Assembly: GCA_025927935.1 (NCBI GenBank)
Contig: JAICKM010000131.1
Location: forward strand, 1-12,220
From: Chloroflexia bacterium
GTDB taxonomy: Bacteria; Chloroflexota; Chloroflexia; QHBQ01; JADMIH01
Direction: 5' to 3'
DNA length: 12,220 bases
In this document: positions 5,242 through 12,152 of the stretch, one piece after another
How the letters are laid out: each line of letters begins with the position of its first letter
How positions within the stretch are numbered: the first letter of the stretch is position 1
Translations under genes and position numbers: made by a program
The notes under the pieces: generated by a model
What the model was told of the DNA's origin: nothing
The model's input: the letters and a program-made list of their open reading frames with translations, nothing else
The model's database searches: none

Positions 5242-6207
5242 CTACGTTAGCTGCGCGCGGGCCAGCGCGGGATAGCCGCGCAACAGCGCATCGGGCGCCA
5301 TGGCCGGCTTACCTTCCAGTTGCAATCGCAACAGTTCCAGCCGGCCTTCGCCACATTGTACCGCCAGCCGGTGATTGCCGTCCAGTGCCGCGGGCATGAT
5401 CTCCCCGACGCGGCGCACCTGGCCGGGCGTGTCGTCCGCGGTAGCCACCCCATCCGGCAACGGGGCCGCGGCCAGGATCTTGAGGCGGCGCCCGTCCCAG
5501 GTGGTGAAGGTACCCGGCCAGGGGTCGTAGGCGCGCACCTGGCGCGCCAGGTACGCGGCGGCGGCGTGCCAGTCGAGGCGACCATCCTCCTTGCGCAGCA
5601 GCCGGCAGATCGTCACGCCCTCAGTGGGTTGCGGGCGCGCTTCGATAGAGCCGCGCAGCACGCCGGCCACGGTGCGCTCCAGCACCGCGGCGCCCTGTTG
5701 GGCGAGGCGCGCGCCCAGCGTGGCGGCGGTATCGTCGGGTAGCAATGGGGCCGGCTCCTGCACCAGCAGCGGCCCGCTGTCCATACCCCGATCCATGCGG
5801 ATAACGCTCACGCCGGTTTCCGTGTCGCCGGCCAGGATCGCTGCGTTGATCGGCGTGGGGCCGCGCCAGCGCGGCAGCAGCGAGGGGTGCAGATTCAGGC
5901 AGCCGTGGAGTGGGATGTCGAGGACGCTCTGGCGCAGGATTTCGCCGTAGGCCACGACGACGATGGCGGCGGGCGCCAGGTCGCGGATGCGGGTCACCAC
6001 ATCGGGATCACGCAGCGTGGGCGGCTGCCAGACGGGCAGGCCGCGCGCCAGCGCGGTTTGCTTGACGGGTGGGGCCGCGAGGGCCCCGCCCCGCCCGGCC
6101 GGGCGGTCCGGCTGTGTCACGACCGTGAGATCGTAGCCGGCGCCGGCCAGGCGCTCCAGGGCAGGGACCGCGAAGTCGGGTGTGCCCATGAAGATCAGGC
6201 GTTCCAT
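5242..6207 (-). CDS. fmt: Methionyl-tRNA formyltransferase
   Basis: A 321-residue enzyme that transfers a formyl group from 10-formyltetrahydrofolate to initiator Met-tRNA for translation initiation in the cytoplasm. The opening MERLIFMGTPDFAVPALERL is diagnostic. The catalytic triad is visible as Asn105 and His107 in CLNLHPSLLPRWRG and Asp143 in the RMDRGMDSGPLL loop. The region from about 200 onward is the C-terminal tRNA-binding domain. Length is normal for the family. The start ATG at 6207 lies 11 nt after the Kelch-SLH stop (TAG at 6219-6221). It has only a weak GGGG upstream, suggesting translational coupling to the surface-protein gene. The usual partner def (peptide deformylase) is not in the window. 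A longer upstream in-frame extension overlaps the Kelch-SLH gene and lacks family similarity, so I reject it. Confidence 0.96.
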   Translation of the reverse strand: MERLIFMGTPDFAVPALERLAGAGYDLTVVTQPDRPAGRGGALAAPPVKQTALARGLPVWQPPTLRDPDVVTRIRDLAPAAIVVVAYGEILRQSVLDIPLHGCLNLHPSLLPRWRGPTPINAAILAGDTETGVSVIRMDRGMDSGPLLVQEPAPLLPDDTAATLGARLAQQGAAVLERTVAGVLRGSIEARPQPTEGVTICRLLRKEDGRLDWHAAAAYLARQVRAYDPWPGTFTTWDGRRLKILAAAPLPDGVATADDTPGQVRRVGEIMPAALDGNHRLAVQCGEGRLELLRLQLEGKPAMAPDALLRGYPALARAQLT

Positions 6208-6218
6208 TGGGCCGGCCC

Positions 6219-8114
6219 CTACGGCATCACCGCCAGGTAGACGATCTTGGCGATCTGGCCGCGCGTGGCGTCCGCGCCGGGTCGGAAGTACAGCGTGCCG
6301 GAGGCGCCGCCGCACGGTTCACCCGGCGCACCGCAGTTGTACCCGCTGATGACGCCGTGCGCCGCCGCCGTCTCGATCACACCGTAGAAGGCATTCTCCA
6401 GGCTCACGTCCTGGAAGGTGGGCGTGGTCGGCACGTTCGGACGCCACCCGGCGGCCTTGACGACGATCTTGGCGAGTTGGCCGCGGGTCACGTCGGCTTC
6501 GGGCCGGAACGTGTGGTCCGCGTAGCCGCTGACGATGCCGTTGGCTGCCGCCGTCTCAATGTAGGAGTAGAAGGGATGGGTCAGCGGCACGTCGGTGAAC
6601 GTGGGCTGGTCTGGCACGGATGGCGCGTAGCCAAAGGCGCGCACGATGATCTTGACCATCTGGCCGCGCGTCGTCACGTTCGCGGGGCGGAAGGTATGAT
6701 CGTCGTAGCCGCTGATGACGCCGCGGCAGGCCAGGTAGCGCACCGGCTCATAGTAATAGGCCCCGGCAGCCACATCGGTGAAGGCCATGGCGCACGGCGT
6801 GGCGCTCGGCGGCACCGGCGTGTGCGTCGGCGGCACCGGGGTGGCGCTTGGCGGCACGGGCGTGCTGGTCGGCGGCACCGGGGTGTTGCTAGCCACAGGG
6901 GTCGGCGTGGCGGTACCCGGCCACGGGGTGGGCGTGGGCACGGTGGCCGAGGTTTCGTAGATCTGGGTCCACGCGGCGGCGTCGGCCAGGGTGACGCCGT
7001 TGACCACGGTTACATTGTAGCCGCCGATGGCGTAGAGGCTATTGCCCAACTGCGCGGCGGCATAGTCGCGGGTGCCGTGCGTGAAATTGGCGAACGGCGC
7101 CCAGGAATCGGTCGCGGCGACGTACTGATAGCCCTGGTCGTCGGGCGTGTACCAGACCCCGCCCGCAACGACGATGCTGCCGGCCAGGCCGCCGGTCGTG
7201 CCCGCCGGGAAGGACCAGGCGCCCATGTCACCCCGCGCGGTCGGCAGCGAGGCCACCGGCTGCCAGTGCGGGTTCGCGGCGCGGGGGTCCAGCCGTTCGA
7301 CGACGGTGGATGGCAGCAGTTCGCCGTTGGGCGGGCTGGGCGGCGCGGCCTCGGCAAAGGTATCCCCGCCGATGGCGTAGATGTAGCCGTCGAGGGCGGC
7401 TCCGGCGATATAACCTCGCGCCTCCGACAGGGACACACCCGCCAACTGGGTCCAACGCTGCCCCGCCGGGGCCAGGGGGTCAAACTCCCAGGTGTCGTCA
7501 TAGACCTTGTGTTGGTACGCGTTGTAGCCGCCGAAAATGTAGAGCTTGTTATTCAGCACGGCATAGCCGCCCGGCACCCGCGCGGGGCTGGCGGGCCAGT
7601 TATCGGCGTTCAAGGTGCTGATCGAGTCGCTGAGCGGGAAATAGACGCTGACGGTGGGGGTAGGCACGCTGGAGGCGTTCACGCCGCCGACCAGATAGAT
7701 GGCCGCGCCCTGCGGGCCGACTAACGTCGCCGCGACCATATTGCTGGTGTAGGTCTGGCCCGGACCGCTAGGCCCGGCGTTGATCTGGTGGGGTAGCTGC
7801 GCGTTCTTCTGGGTCCACGCGCCGGGCGTGCCGGGCGTATACTCGAAGATGTTGTACCAGGCGCGGTCTTCGCCGTCGATGCCTGAGCGCTGGAAGAAGC
7901 CCCGCCCGCCAAAGAAGTAAATCTTCCCGTTATCGGGATAGGCCGCTGCCACCCCGCGTTTGCGGGCTTGCGGCAGCGCGGGGCCGTCGCTCCACGAGTC
8001 GAGGGCCGGACGGCCGGCGACCCCGGCCTGCGCTCCTGATTGATCGATCACGCGGGCCGCGAACACAGCCCCCAGTACCACGAATACCAGCAACGCCAGA
8101 GCCGGCCGCGACAT
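6219..8114 (-). CDS. Kelch-repeat protein anchored by three SLH domains
   Basis: A 631-residue exported protein. Residues 1-25 are a hydrophobic signal segment (LALLVFVVLGAVFAA). Residues about 40-385 form a Kelch beta-propeller: paired glycines recur at 69-70, 143-144, 196-197, 249-250, 318-319 and 364-365, usually after IYxxGG- or LYxxGG-like strands, suggesting six blades. A Thr/Pro linker follows (about 390-440), then three S-layer homology domains (about 445-496, 506-556, 567-628). These have the ISGY..HTFRP core and end in TRGQ, where the textbook motif is TRAE. The third carries an insert with two Cys (594, 601). SLH domains normally hold proteins to secondary wall polymers; the propeller probably binds a ligand. 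The ATG at 8114 follows GGGAGGGG. The open frame extends 28 codons further upstream but without a binding site. Confidence 0.9.
   Translation of the reverse strand: MSRPALALLVFVVLGAVFAARVIDQSGAQAGVAGRPALDSWSDGPALPQARKRGVAAAYPDNGKIYFFGGRGFFQRSGIDGEDRAWYNIFEYTPGTPGAWTQKNAQLPHQINAGPSGPGQTYTSNMVAATLVGPQGAAIYLVGGVNASSVPTPTVSVYFPLSDSISTLNADNWPASPARVPGGYAVLNNKLYIFGGYNAYQHKVYDDTWEFDPLAPAGQRWTQLAGVSLSEARGYIAGAALDGYIYAIGGDTFAEAAPPSPPNGELLPSTVVERLDPRAANPHWQPVASLPTARGDMGAWSFPAGTTGGLAGSIVVAGGVWYTPDDQGYQYVAATDSWAPFANFTHGTRDYAAAQLGNSLYAIGGYNVTVVNGVTLADAAAWTQIYETSATVPTPTPWPGTATPTPVASNTPVPPTSTPVPPSATPVPPTHTPVPPSATPCAMAFTDVAAGAYYYEPVRYLACRGVISGYDDHTFRPANVTTRGQMVKIIVRAFGYAPSVPDQPTFTDVPLTHPFYSYIETAAANGIVSGYADHTFRPEADVTRGQLAKIVVKAAGWRPNVPTTPTFQDVSLENAFYGVIETAAAHGVISGYNCGAPGEPCGGASGTLYFRPGADATRGQIAKIVYLAVMP
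6796..6879 (-). repeat. Four 21-base repeats coding the Pro/Thr linker
   Basis: Four imperfect tandem units of 21 bases, each encoding a seven-residue VPPxxTP unit (VPPTSTP, VPPSATP, VPPTHTP, VPPSATP). A partial fifth unit follows at 6880. Such arrays in extracellular linkers can change copy number by slippage and alter the spacing between propeller and wall anchor. Confidence 0.85.
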
Positions 8115-8226
8115 CAAGACCCCTCCCAAACTATTAATTCGGTTTGCCGTCAGAGTGTGCGCAGGTGTATGCGATGCGATACTATGTACCCGCCTCACCG
8201 GCGCCAGGCGGGGGCCAGGCGGTGCG
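8115..8226 (-). other. Intergenic gap between moaA and the Kelch-SLH gene
   Basis: A 112-base gap in the minus-strand gene run. The part nearest the Kelch-SLH start is AT-richer, with -10-like TAGTAT and TTAATAGT elements but no paired -35 that I trust. A GC-rich stretch with a duplicated CCAGGCGG (around 8202-8220) follows moaA but has no T-tract. I cannot say whether transcription from moa reads through or a new promoter starts here. Confidence 0.4.
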
Positions 8227-9240
8227 TTATCCGCCGATGTGGGACATTTCGACCTTCGGCAGACGGGCGGTGGCCTGGGTGCGTATCTCGGAGTAGCGGT
8301 CGGCCCGCGTCCGCCAGACCTGGCGGACCACGGCCGCGATCTCCTCGTCCGACTGGCCGCCGCGCAGCAGCGCGCGGAAGTCGGTGCCTGTCCGCCCGAA
8401 CAGGCAGGTGTAGAGTAGCCCTTCCGAAGAAAGCCGGGCGCGGGTGCAGGCGCCGCAGAAGGGTTGGGTGACGGAGGCGATGATGCCGATCTCGCCGCCG
8501 CCGTCTTTGTACCGCCAGCGTTGAGCCACTTCGCCGCGGTAGTTCGCCTCGACCGGCTCGATCGGCAACTCGGCGTCGATCAGGCGGACGATTTCCGCCG
8601 CGCTGACCATGTCGTCCATCTGCCAGCCGTTGGTCGATCCCACATCCATGTACTCGATGAAGCGCAGGATGTGGCCGGTGCCGTGGAAGTAGCGGGCCAT
8701 CTCGACCACCGAGTGGTCGTTCATGCCCCGCTTGACCACCATGTTAATTTTGATTGGCGCCAGCCCGGCGGCCTGCGCAGCTTCGATGCCCGCCAGCACG
8801 CGCTCCACCGGGAAGTTCACGTCGTTCATGGCCTGGAAGACGGTATTGTCCAGCGAGTCGAGGCTGACGGTGATGCGCTGCAACCCCGCGTCGCGTAGCG
8901 CTTGCGCCTTCTTAACCAGCAGCGAGCCGTTAGTCGTCAGGGTGAGGTCGCGGACTCCGTCGAGTTGGGCCAGCATGGCGATGAGCTTTTCCAGGTCGCG
9001 GCGCACCAGCGGTTCGCCCCCGGTCAGGCGGATTTTCTCGACGCCGTGGTCGACGAAGATGCGCGTGAGCCGCGTGATTTCCTCAAAAGTGAGCAGTTGG
9101 GCGGAGGGGAGAAACTGGAAATCGCGGCCAAATACTTCCTTCGGCATGCAGTAGACGCAGCGGAAGTTGCAGCGGTCCGTCACCGAGATGCGCAGATCTC
9201 GGAGGGGCCGGTTGAGTGTATCGGCGATGTACTGACCCAT
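8227..9240 (-). CDS. moaA: GTP 3',8-cyclase (molybdenum cofactor biosynthesis protein A)
   Basis: A 337-residue radical SAM enzyme that, with MoaC, converts GTP to cyclic pyranopterin monophosphate, the first step of molybdopterin synthesis. The SAM cluster motif is Cys24-x3-Cys28-x2-Cys31 (CNFRCVYC). The family's second cluster is at Cys262, Cys265 and Cys279 ([10 protein letters not shown]...TCLFG). The GGEP strand is at 74-77, and the protein ends in the characteristic Gly-Gly tail (HIGG). Everything needed for activity is present. The ATG at 9240 fits family length and begins just before the [19 protein letters not shown] block. Its ribosome binding site is weak, and a TTG 25 codons upstream overlaps moaE. 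It is third in moaD-moaE-moaA; moaC is not in the window. Confidence 0.96.
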   Translation of the reverse strand: MGQYIADTLNRPLRDLRISVTDRCNFRCVYCMPKEVFGRDFQFLPSAQLLTFEEITRLTRIFVDHGVEKIRLTGGEPLVRRDLEKLIAMLAQLDGVRDLTLTTNGSLLVKKAQALRDAGLQRITVSLDSLDNTVFQAMNDVNFPVERVLAGIEAAQAAGLAPIKINMVVKRGMNDHSVVEMARYFHGTGHILRFIEYMDVGSTNGWQMDDMVSAAEIVRLIDAELPIEPVEANYRGEVAQRWRYKDGGGEIGIIASVTQPFCGACTRARLSSEGLLYTCLFGRTGTDFRALLRGGQSDEEIAAVVRQVWRTRADRYSEIRTQATARLPKVEMSHIGG

Positions 9241-9295
9241 CAAAAACTGTCCGTTCTGACCTTGTCCAGCGAAGCGCCCGGCGATCCCCGGCTGC

Positions 9296-9754
9296 CTATC
9301 CGGCGGCCTGCCCAAGCCAGGTGCTTCCGTCTTCGTACCATTCTTTTTTCCAGACCGGCACGGTGGCCTTGAGCCGGTCGAGCGCCTCGGCGCAGGCCGC
9401 GAAGGCTTCGGCGCGGTGTGGCGCGGCCACCGCGATCACCACGCTGATCTCGCCAATTGCCAGCCGCCCCGTGCGGTGGCGGATGCCGATGCCGTGCAGC
9501 CCGTACTTGGCGGCGATCTCCGTGCTTAGCGCCCGTAGCTCGCGCTCGGCCAGGTCGGGGTACGCTTCGTACTCCAGCGCGACCACGCGCTTGCCCTGGT
9601 GGTTATCGCGCACCAGCCCGACGAAGGTGACGACAGCGCCGTCGGCGGGCGTCTGCACTTCCGCCGCCAGTTGATCGACCGACAACGGATCGGCGGTGAT
9701 CTCGAAGGGGCCAAGCGCCGGCTCGGTCCCCGCAGTGCCGGCCATCCGGCTCAC
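9296..9754 (-). CDS. moaE: Molybdopterin synthase catalytic subunit
   Basis: A 152-residue large subunit of molybdopterin synthase, which inserts dithiolene sulfur from MoaD thiocarboxylate into precursor Z. Family landmarks are [14 protein letters not shown] (44-57), [21 protein letters not shown] (93-102), and the active-site segment [16 protein letters not shown] with Lys129 and Lys136. These have the same spacing as the catalytic lysines of the E. coli enzyme. The GTG at 9754 overlaps the moaD stop as GTGA, a typical coupled junction. An ATG three codons later (9745) has GGGTGAG in front of it and is a possible alternative. Either choice leaves the conserved domain whole. The gap to moaA is 55 nt. 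Confidence 0.94.
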   Translation of the reverse strand: MSRMAGTAGTEPALGPFEITADPLSVDQLAAEVQTPADGAVVTFVGLVRDNHQGKRVVALEYEAYPDLAERELRALSTEIAAKYGLHGIGIRHRTGRLAIGEISVVIAVAAPHRAEAFAACAEALDRLKATVPVWKKEWYEDGSTWLGQAAG

Positions 9755-10053
9755 CCGCCACTGACAGGCGGCAAGAACGCCACCTCGTCACCGCCGGTCA
9801 GCACCCGGCTGTTTTTGGCCCAGGCGCCATTGACGGCATATGCGGTATAGCTCGTCGCGGCCCCCGCCGCCGCCAGCCCCGGCGCGGCGTCCAGCAGATA
9901 TTGCCAGAGGCCGCCGACGGTGGTACCCACGGGCACGGTGACCGCGAGATGGTCCTGCCCGGCGGCCTCGCGGTAGAGCGCGAAGAAGCGGGCGGTCACA
10001 GTCATTTGCGGACGGGTCTCCGTCGCGGCGGGTTGGGTTGCGCTGCTGTTCAT
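9751..10053 (-). CDS. moaD: Molybdopterin synthase sulfur-carrier subunit
   Basis: A 100-residue ubiquitin-like sulfur carrier. The conserved fold begins at MTVTARFFALYREAAG (17-32) and ends in [10 protein letters not shown], whose C-terminal Gly-Gly is adenylated and thiocarboxylated before sulfur transfer in complex with Moa[15 protein letters not shown] is the family signature. The ATG at 10053 follows AAGGAAAG at good spacing. It gives a 16-residue non-conserved, Ala/Thr-rich N-terminal extension; starting at the inner Met17 would give a more usual length of 84. First gene of moaDEA, with a recognisable promoter at 10118-10146. Confidence 0.93.
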   Translation of the reverse strand: MNSSATQPAATETRPQMTVTARFFALYREAAGQDHLAVTVPVGTTVGGLWQYLLDAAPGLAAAGAATSYTAYAVNGAWAKNSRVLTGGDEVAFLPPVSGG

Positions 10054-10117
10054 AGCGATACTTTCCTTAATCTGGGCAGGCGCACTGATCGGGCCACACC
10101 TAATGCGCCTATCCCGC

Positions 10118-10146
10118 ATGTTACCACAGCTAGCCTGCCGCGTCAA
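10118..10146 (-). promoter_or_regulatory. Promoter of moaD-moaE-moaA
   Basis: TTGACG (10146 down to 10141), a 17-base spacer and TAACAT (10123 down to 10118) on the minus strand. They match five and four of six consensus bases. The predicted start is near 10111, about 58 nt upstream of the moaD ATG. Confidence 0.65.
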
Positions 10147-10215
10147 CTGTTTTTGCGGGTTTTCACCTAAAGTCACCGGAATTTGATACTACCGCGCGGA
10201 TGACTCCGGCTGCCG

Positions 10216-10226
10216 GGGGATTCCCC
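10216..10226. repeat. Perfect 5-1-5 inverted repeat in the methyltransferase promoter
   Basis: GGGGA-T-TCCCC is palindromic and ends 7 bases before the TATAAT, so a protein bound here would touch RNA polymerase. The promoter has no good -35, so an activator or repressor site here is plausible but unproven. Confidence 0.4.
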
Positions 10227-10230
10227 AACA

Positions 10231-10239
10231 TGCTATAAT
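10231..10239 (+). promoter_or_regulatory. Extended -10 promoter giving a leaderless methyltransferase mRNA
   Basis: TGC-TATAAT is a perfect extended -10 element (10231-10239) with no recognisable -35. Only six bases separate it from the GTG codon at 10246, so the usual start distance places +1 at or next to the first base of that codon. There is no room for a Shine-Dalgarno. The transcript should be leaderless. Confidence 0.75.
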
Positions 10240-10245
10240 AGCCCC

Positions 10246-11304
10246 GTGCGCTACATCGGCTCCAAAGACCGGCTTTTGCCGTTCATCCAGCAAGCCCTGG
10301 ACGACCACGGCATCCAGGGCGGCATCTTTTGCGATGCCTTCAGCGGCACGACCGCCGTGGCCCGCCACGCCAAGACGCGCGGCTACAGGGTGATCGGCAA
10401 CGACCTGCTGTTCTTTTCCTACGTCTTGCAGCGGGCCTATCTCTGCTGCAATGACTACCCGCGCTTCGCGGGCCTGCTGTGTGCCGCGGAGGCGCCCGGT
10501 CCGGACGGCCCCTTGTGCGCGGTCATCCACTATTTGAACGCCTTGCCGCCGCAGCCCGGTTTTGTCTGCCGGCACTACAGCCCCGGCGACGGCGACGAGC
10601 CGGGCCGGCGGCGCTATCTGAGCGCGGCCAATGCCGGGCGCATCGACTCCATCCGCCAACAGATCGCCGCGTGGTGGGACGCGGGCCGGTTGGCGGGCGA
10701 GGAGCCATACCTGCTACTGGCCGCGCTCATCGAGGCGGTGCCCTTTGTGAGCAATATTTCCGGCACCTACGGCGCGTTCCTGAAGGGCTGGGACCCGCGC
10801 GCCCTGAAGCCGCTCGTCCTGCGGCCACCGGCCATCCTGCCCAGCACACTGCGTCATGCCGCCTATTGCACCGACGCGACCACACTCGTCGTGGAGCAGC
10901 CCTCTGACGTGCTCTACCTGGACCCGCCGTACAACAGCCGCCCCTATGCCGGCAACTACCATCTGTTGGAGACCATCGCCCGGTATGACGCGCCGGTGGT
11001 CTACGGCAAGACGGGGCTGCGGCCCGCCGCCGGGCACTCGGCTTATAACAGTGCCGGGCGCGCGGCGACAGCCCTGCGCACCCTCGTGCGGGGCGCGCGC
11101 TGCACCCACCTGCTGCTCAGCTACAACAGCGAAGGGCTGATCCCCGAAGCTGCGATCCTGGATATTCTGGGCGAGCGGGGCCGGCCCGAGGTACGCCGCC
11201 GGCCCTATCGCCGCTTCCGCAGCGACGCCGACAGCCCCCGGCGCCGCTATGCCCCGCAGCACGAGGTGAGCGAAAACCTGTACTACGTGCGGTGCGCGCC
11301 ATGA
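10246..11304 (+). CDS. D12-class DNA adenine-N6 methyltransferase
   Basis: A 352-residue enzyme that should methylate adenine in a specific DNA sequence using S-adenosylmethionine. It opens with MRYIGSKDRLLPFI, the standard motif X of the D12 (Dam/FokI-like) family. Motif I follows as FCDAFSGTTAVARHA (28-42), and the catalytic DPPY as YLDPPYNSRPY (224-234). This order is that of the alpha class. The region between motifs I and IV (about 60-220) is long and presumably holds target recognition. The GTG at 10246 is chosen because motif X starts exactly there and no upstream codon fits. It lies at the predicted +1, so translation is probably leaderless. The stop overlaps the next methyltransferase start by ATGA. 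The recognition sequence cannot be read from the protein. Confidence 0.92.
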   Translation: MRYIGSKDRLLPFIQQALDDHGIQGGIFCDAFSGTTAVARHAKTRGYRVIGNDLLFFSYVLQRAYLCCNDYPRFAGLLCAAEAPGPDGPLCAVIHYLNALPPQPGFVCRHYSPGDGDEPGRRRYLSAANAGRIDSIRQQIAAWWDAGRLAGEEPYLLLAALIEAVPFVSNISGTYGAFLKGWDPRALKPLVLRPPAILPSTLRHAAYCTDATTLVVEQPSDVLYLDPPYNSRPYAGNYHLLETIARYDAPVVYGKTGLRPAAGHSAYNSAGRAATALRTLVRGARCTHLLLSYNSEGLIPEAAILDILGERGRPEVRRRPYRRFRSDADSPRRRYAPQHEVSENLYYVRCAP

Positions 11305-12152
11305 CCGGCCCGGCGCCCATTGACCCGCGCAACCGGCTGAACGACCTGACCGGGCGCGAGTGGGTCTACTTCCTGCAATCGGTCCAGGCGACGGCCTACC
11401 CGGCGCGCGGGCCGGAGTCCTACGGCCACAACCTGCGCCGGGCGCACCCCTCGCCTAAGCCGCCGCAGCTCATGGCCGACATCATCCGCTTTTTCACCAA
11501 GGCGGGCGGCTGGGTGCTCGATCCGTTCATGGGTGTGGGCGGCACGCTGCTGGGCTGCGCGCTCACCGGGCGGCAGGGCGTGGGCGTGGACCTGTCGCCC
11601 GACTACCTGGCGATCTACCGGCAGGTCTGCGTCCAGGAGGGGCTGGCCGAGCAACTCACCGCCTGCGGCGATGCGCGCGACCTGGACTGCTATCCCACCG
11701 TCCGCGATCACGTCTTCGACCTGATCCTGACCGACCCGCCCTACGGCGATATGCTGGCGCGGCCCCAGGACGGCGAGAAGAAGAAGCGCACCGGCTCCGA
11801 TGCCCCTACGCCGTTCACCGCGCAGCCCGAAGACCTGGGCAACCTGCCCTACGACGCCTTTCTGGACGCGCTCGACGGCATCCTGGCGGGCGCGGTGCGC
11901 TACCTCAAGCCGGGGGGATACCTGGTGGTCTTTGCCAAGGACTTGCAGCCGACGGCCACGCACCACAACATGCTGCACGCCGACCTGGCCGCGCGCCTGC
12001 CCGGCGCCATCCCCGGCCTGCGCTTCCGCGGTTACAAGATCTGGGTCGATCAGACGGTGCGTCTCTATCCCTTTGGCTACCCGTTCCAGTTCGTCGCCAA
12101 CCAGCTCCACCAGTACATCCTGGTGTTTCAGGCGCCCGCCGGGCCGCGCTAA
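11301..12152 (+). CDS. N4-cytosine/N6-adenine-type DNA methyltransferase
   Basis: A 283-residue second methyltransferase, not a paralog of the first. After NRLNDLTGREWVYFLQSV (11-28) comes a KPPQLMADII segment (53-62) that resembles motif X of N4/N6 methylases. Motif I follows as WVLDPFMGVGGTLLG (71-85), with an acidic ribose site in GVGVDLSPDYL (93-103). The catalytic motif IV is LILTDPPYGDML (141-152). A basic stretch (160-163) follows the active site, and the protein ends with NQLHQYILVFQ. SAM-binding before DPPY differs from the beta order common in this domain family. DPPY fits transfer to an exocyclic amino group (N6-adenine or N4-cytosine); which one cannot be told. The ATG at 11301 forms ATGA with the previous stop, so the two are translationally coupled, as expected for a two-methyltransferase restriction-modification locus. 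Confidence 0.88.
   Translation: MTGPAPIDPRNRLNDLTGREWVYFLQSVQATAYPARGPESYGHNLRRAHPSPKPPQLMADIIRFFTKAGGWVLDPFMGVGGTLLGCALTGRQGVGVDLSPDYLAIYRQVCVQEGLAEQLTACGDARDLDCYPTVRDHVFDLILTDPPYGDMLARPQDGEKKKRTGSDAPTPFTAQPEDLGNLPYDAFLDALDGILAGAVRYLKPGGYLVVFAKDLQPTATHHNMLHADLAARLPGAIPGLRFRGYKIWVDQTVRLYPFGYPFQFVANQLHQYILVFQAPAGPR

Larger units (their letters stand above)
10054..10245. other. Divergent promoter region between moaD and the methyltransferase pair
   Basis: These 192 bases carry the moaD promoter and leader on the minus strand and, at the other end, an extended -10 element that abuts the methyltransferase start codon on the plus strand. No open frame with a binding site is seen. The moaD leader (about 58 nt) is too short to hold a molybdenum-cofactor riboswitch of the usual size. 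Confidence 0.6.

Noticed and set aside
6796..6879. A CRISPR-like array
   Set aside because: The 21-base units are contiguous with no spacers and encode in-frame Pro/Thr heptads; it is a coding repeat.
6207..7724. A 505-codon open frame on the plus strand opposite the Kelch-SLH gene
   Set aside because: It is antisense to a gene with signal peptide, propeller and SLH domains. Its product is Gly/Arg/Val-rich low-complexity sequence typical of GC-rich shadow frames, with no domain I can recognise.
8198..8225. A terminator after moaA
   Set aside because: GC-rich duplicated CCAGGCGG and a short possible stem, but no T-tract on the minus strand and no stable perfect hairpin.
9241..9315. A 25-residue longer moaA starting at TTG 9315
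   Set aside because: It would overlap moaE by 20 bases, has no binding site and adds residues absent from the family's usual N-terminus.
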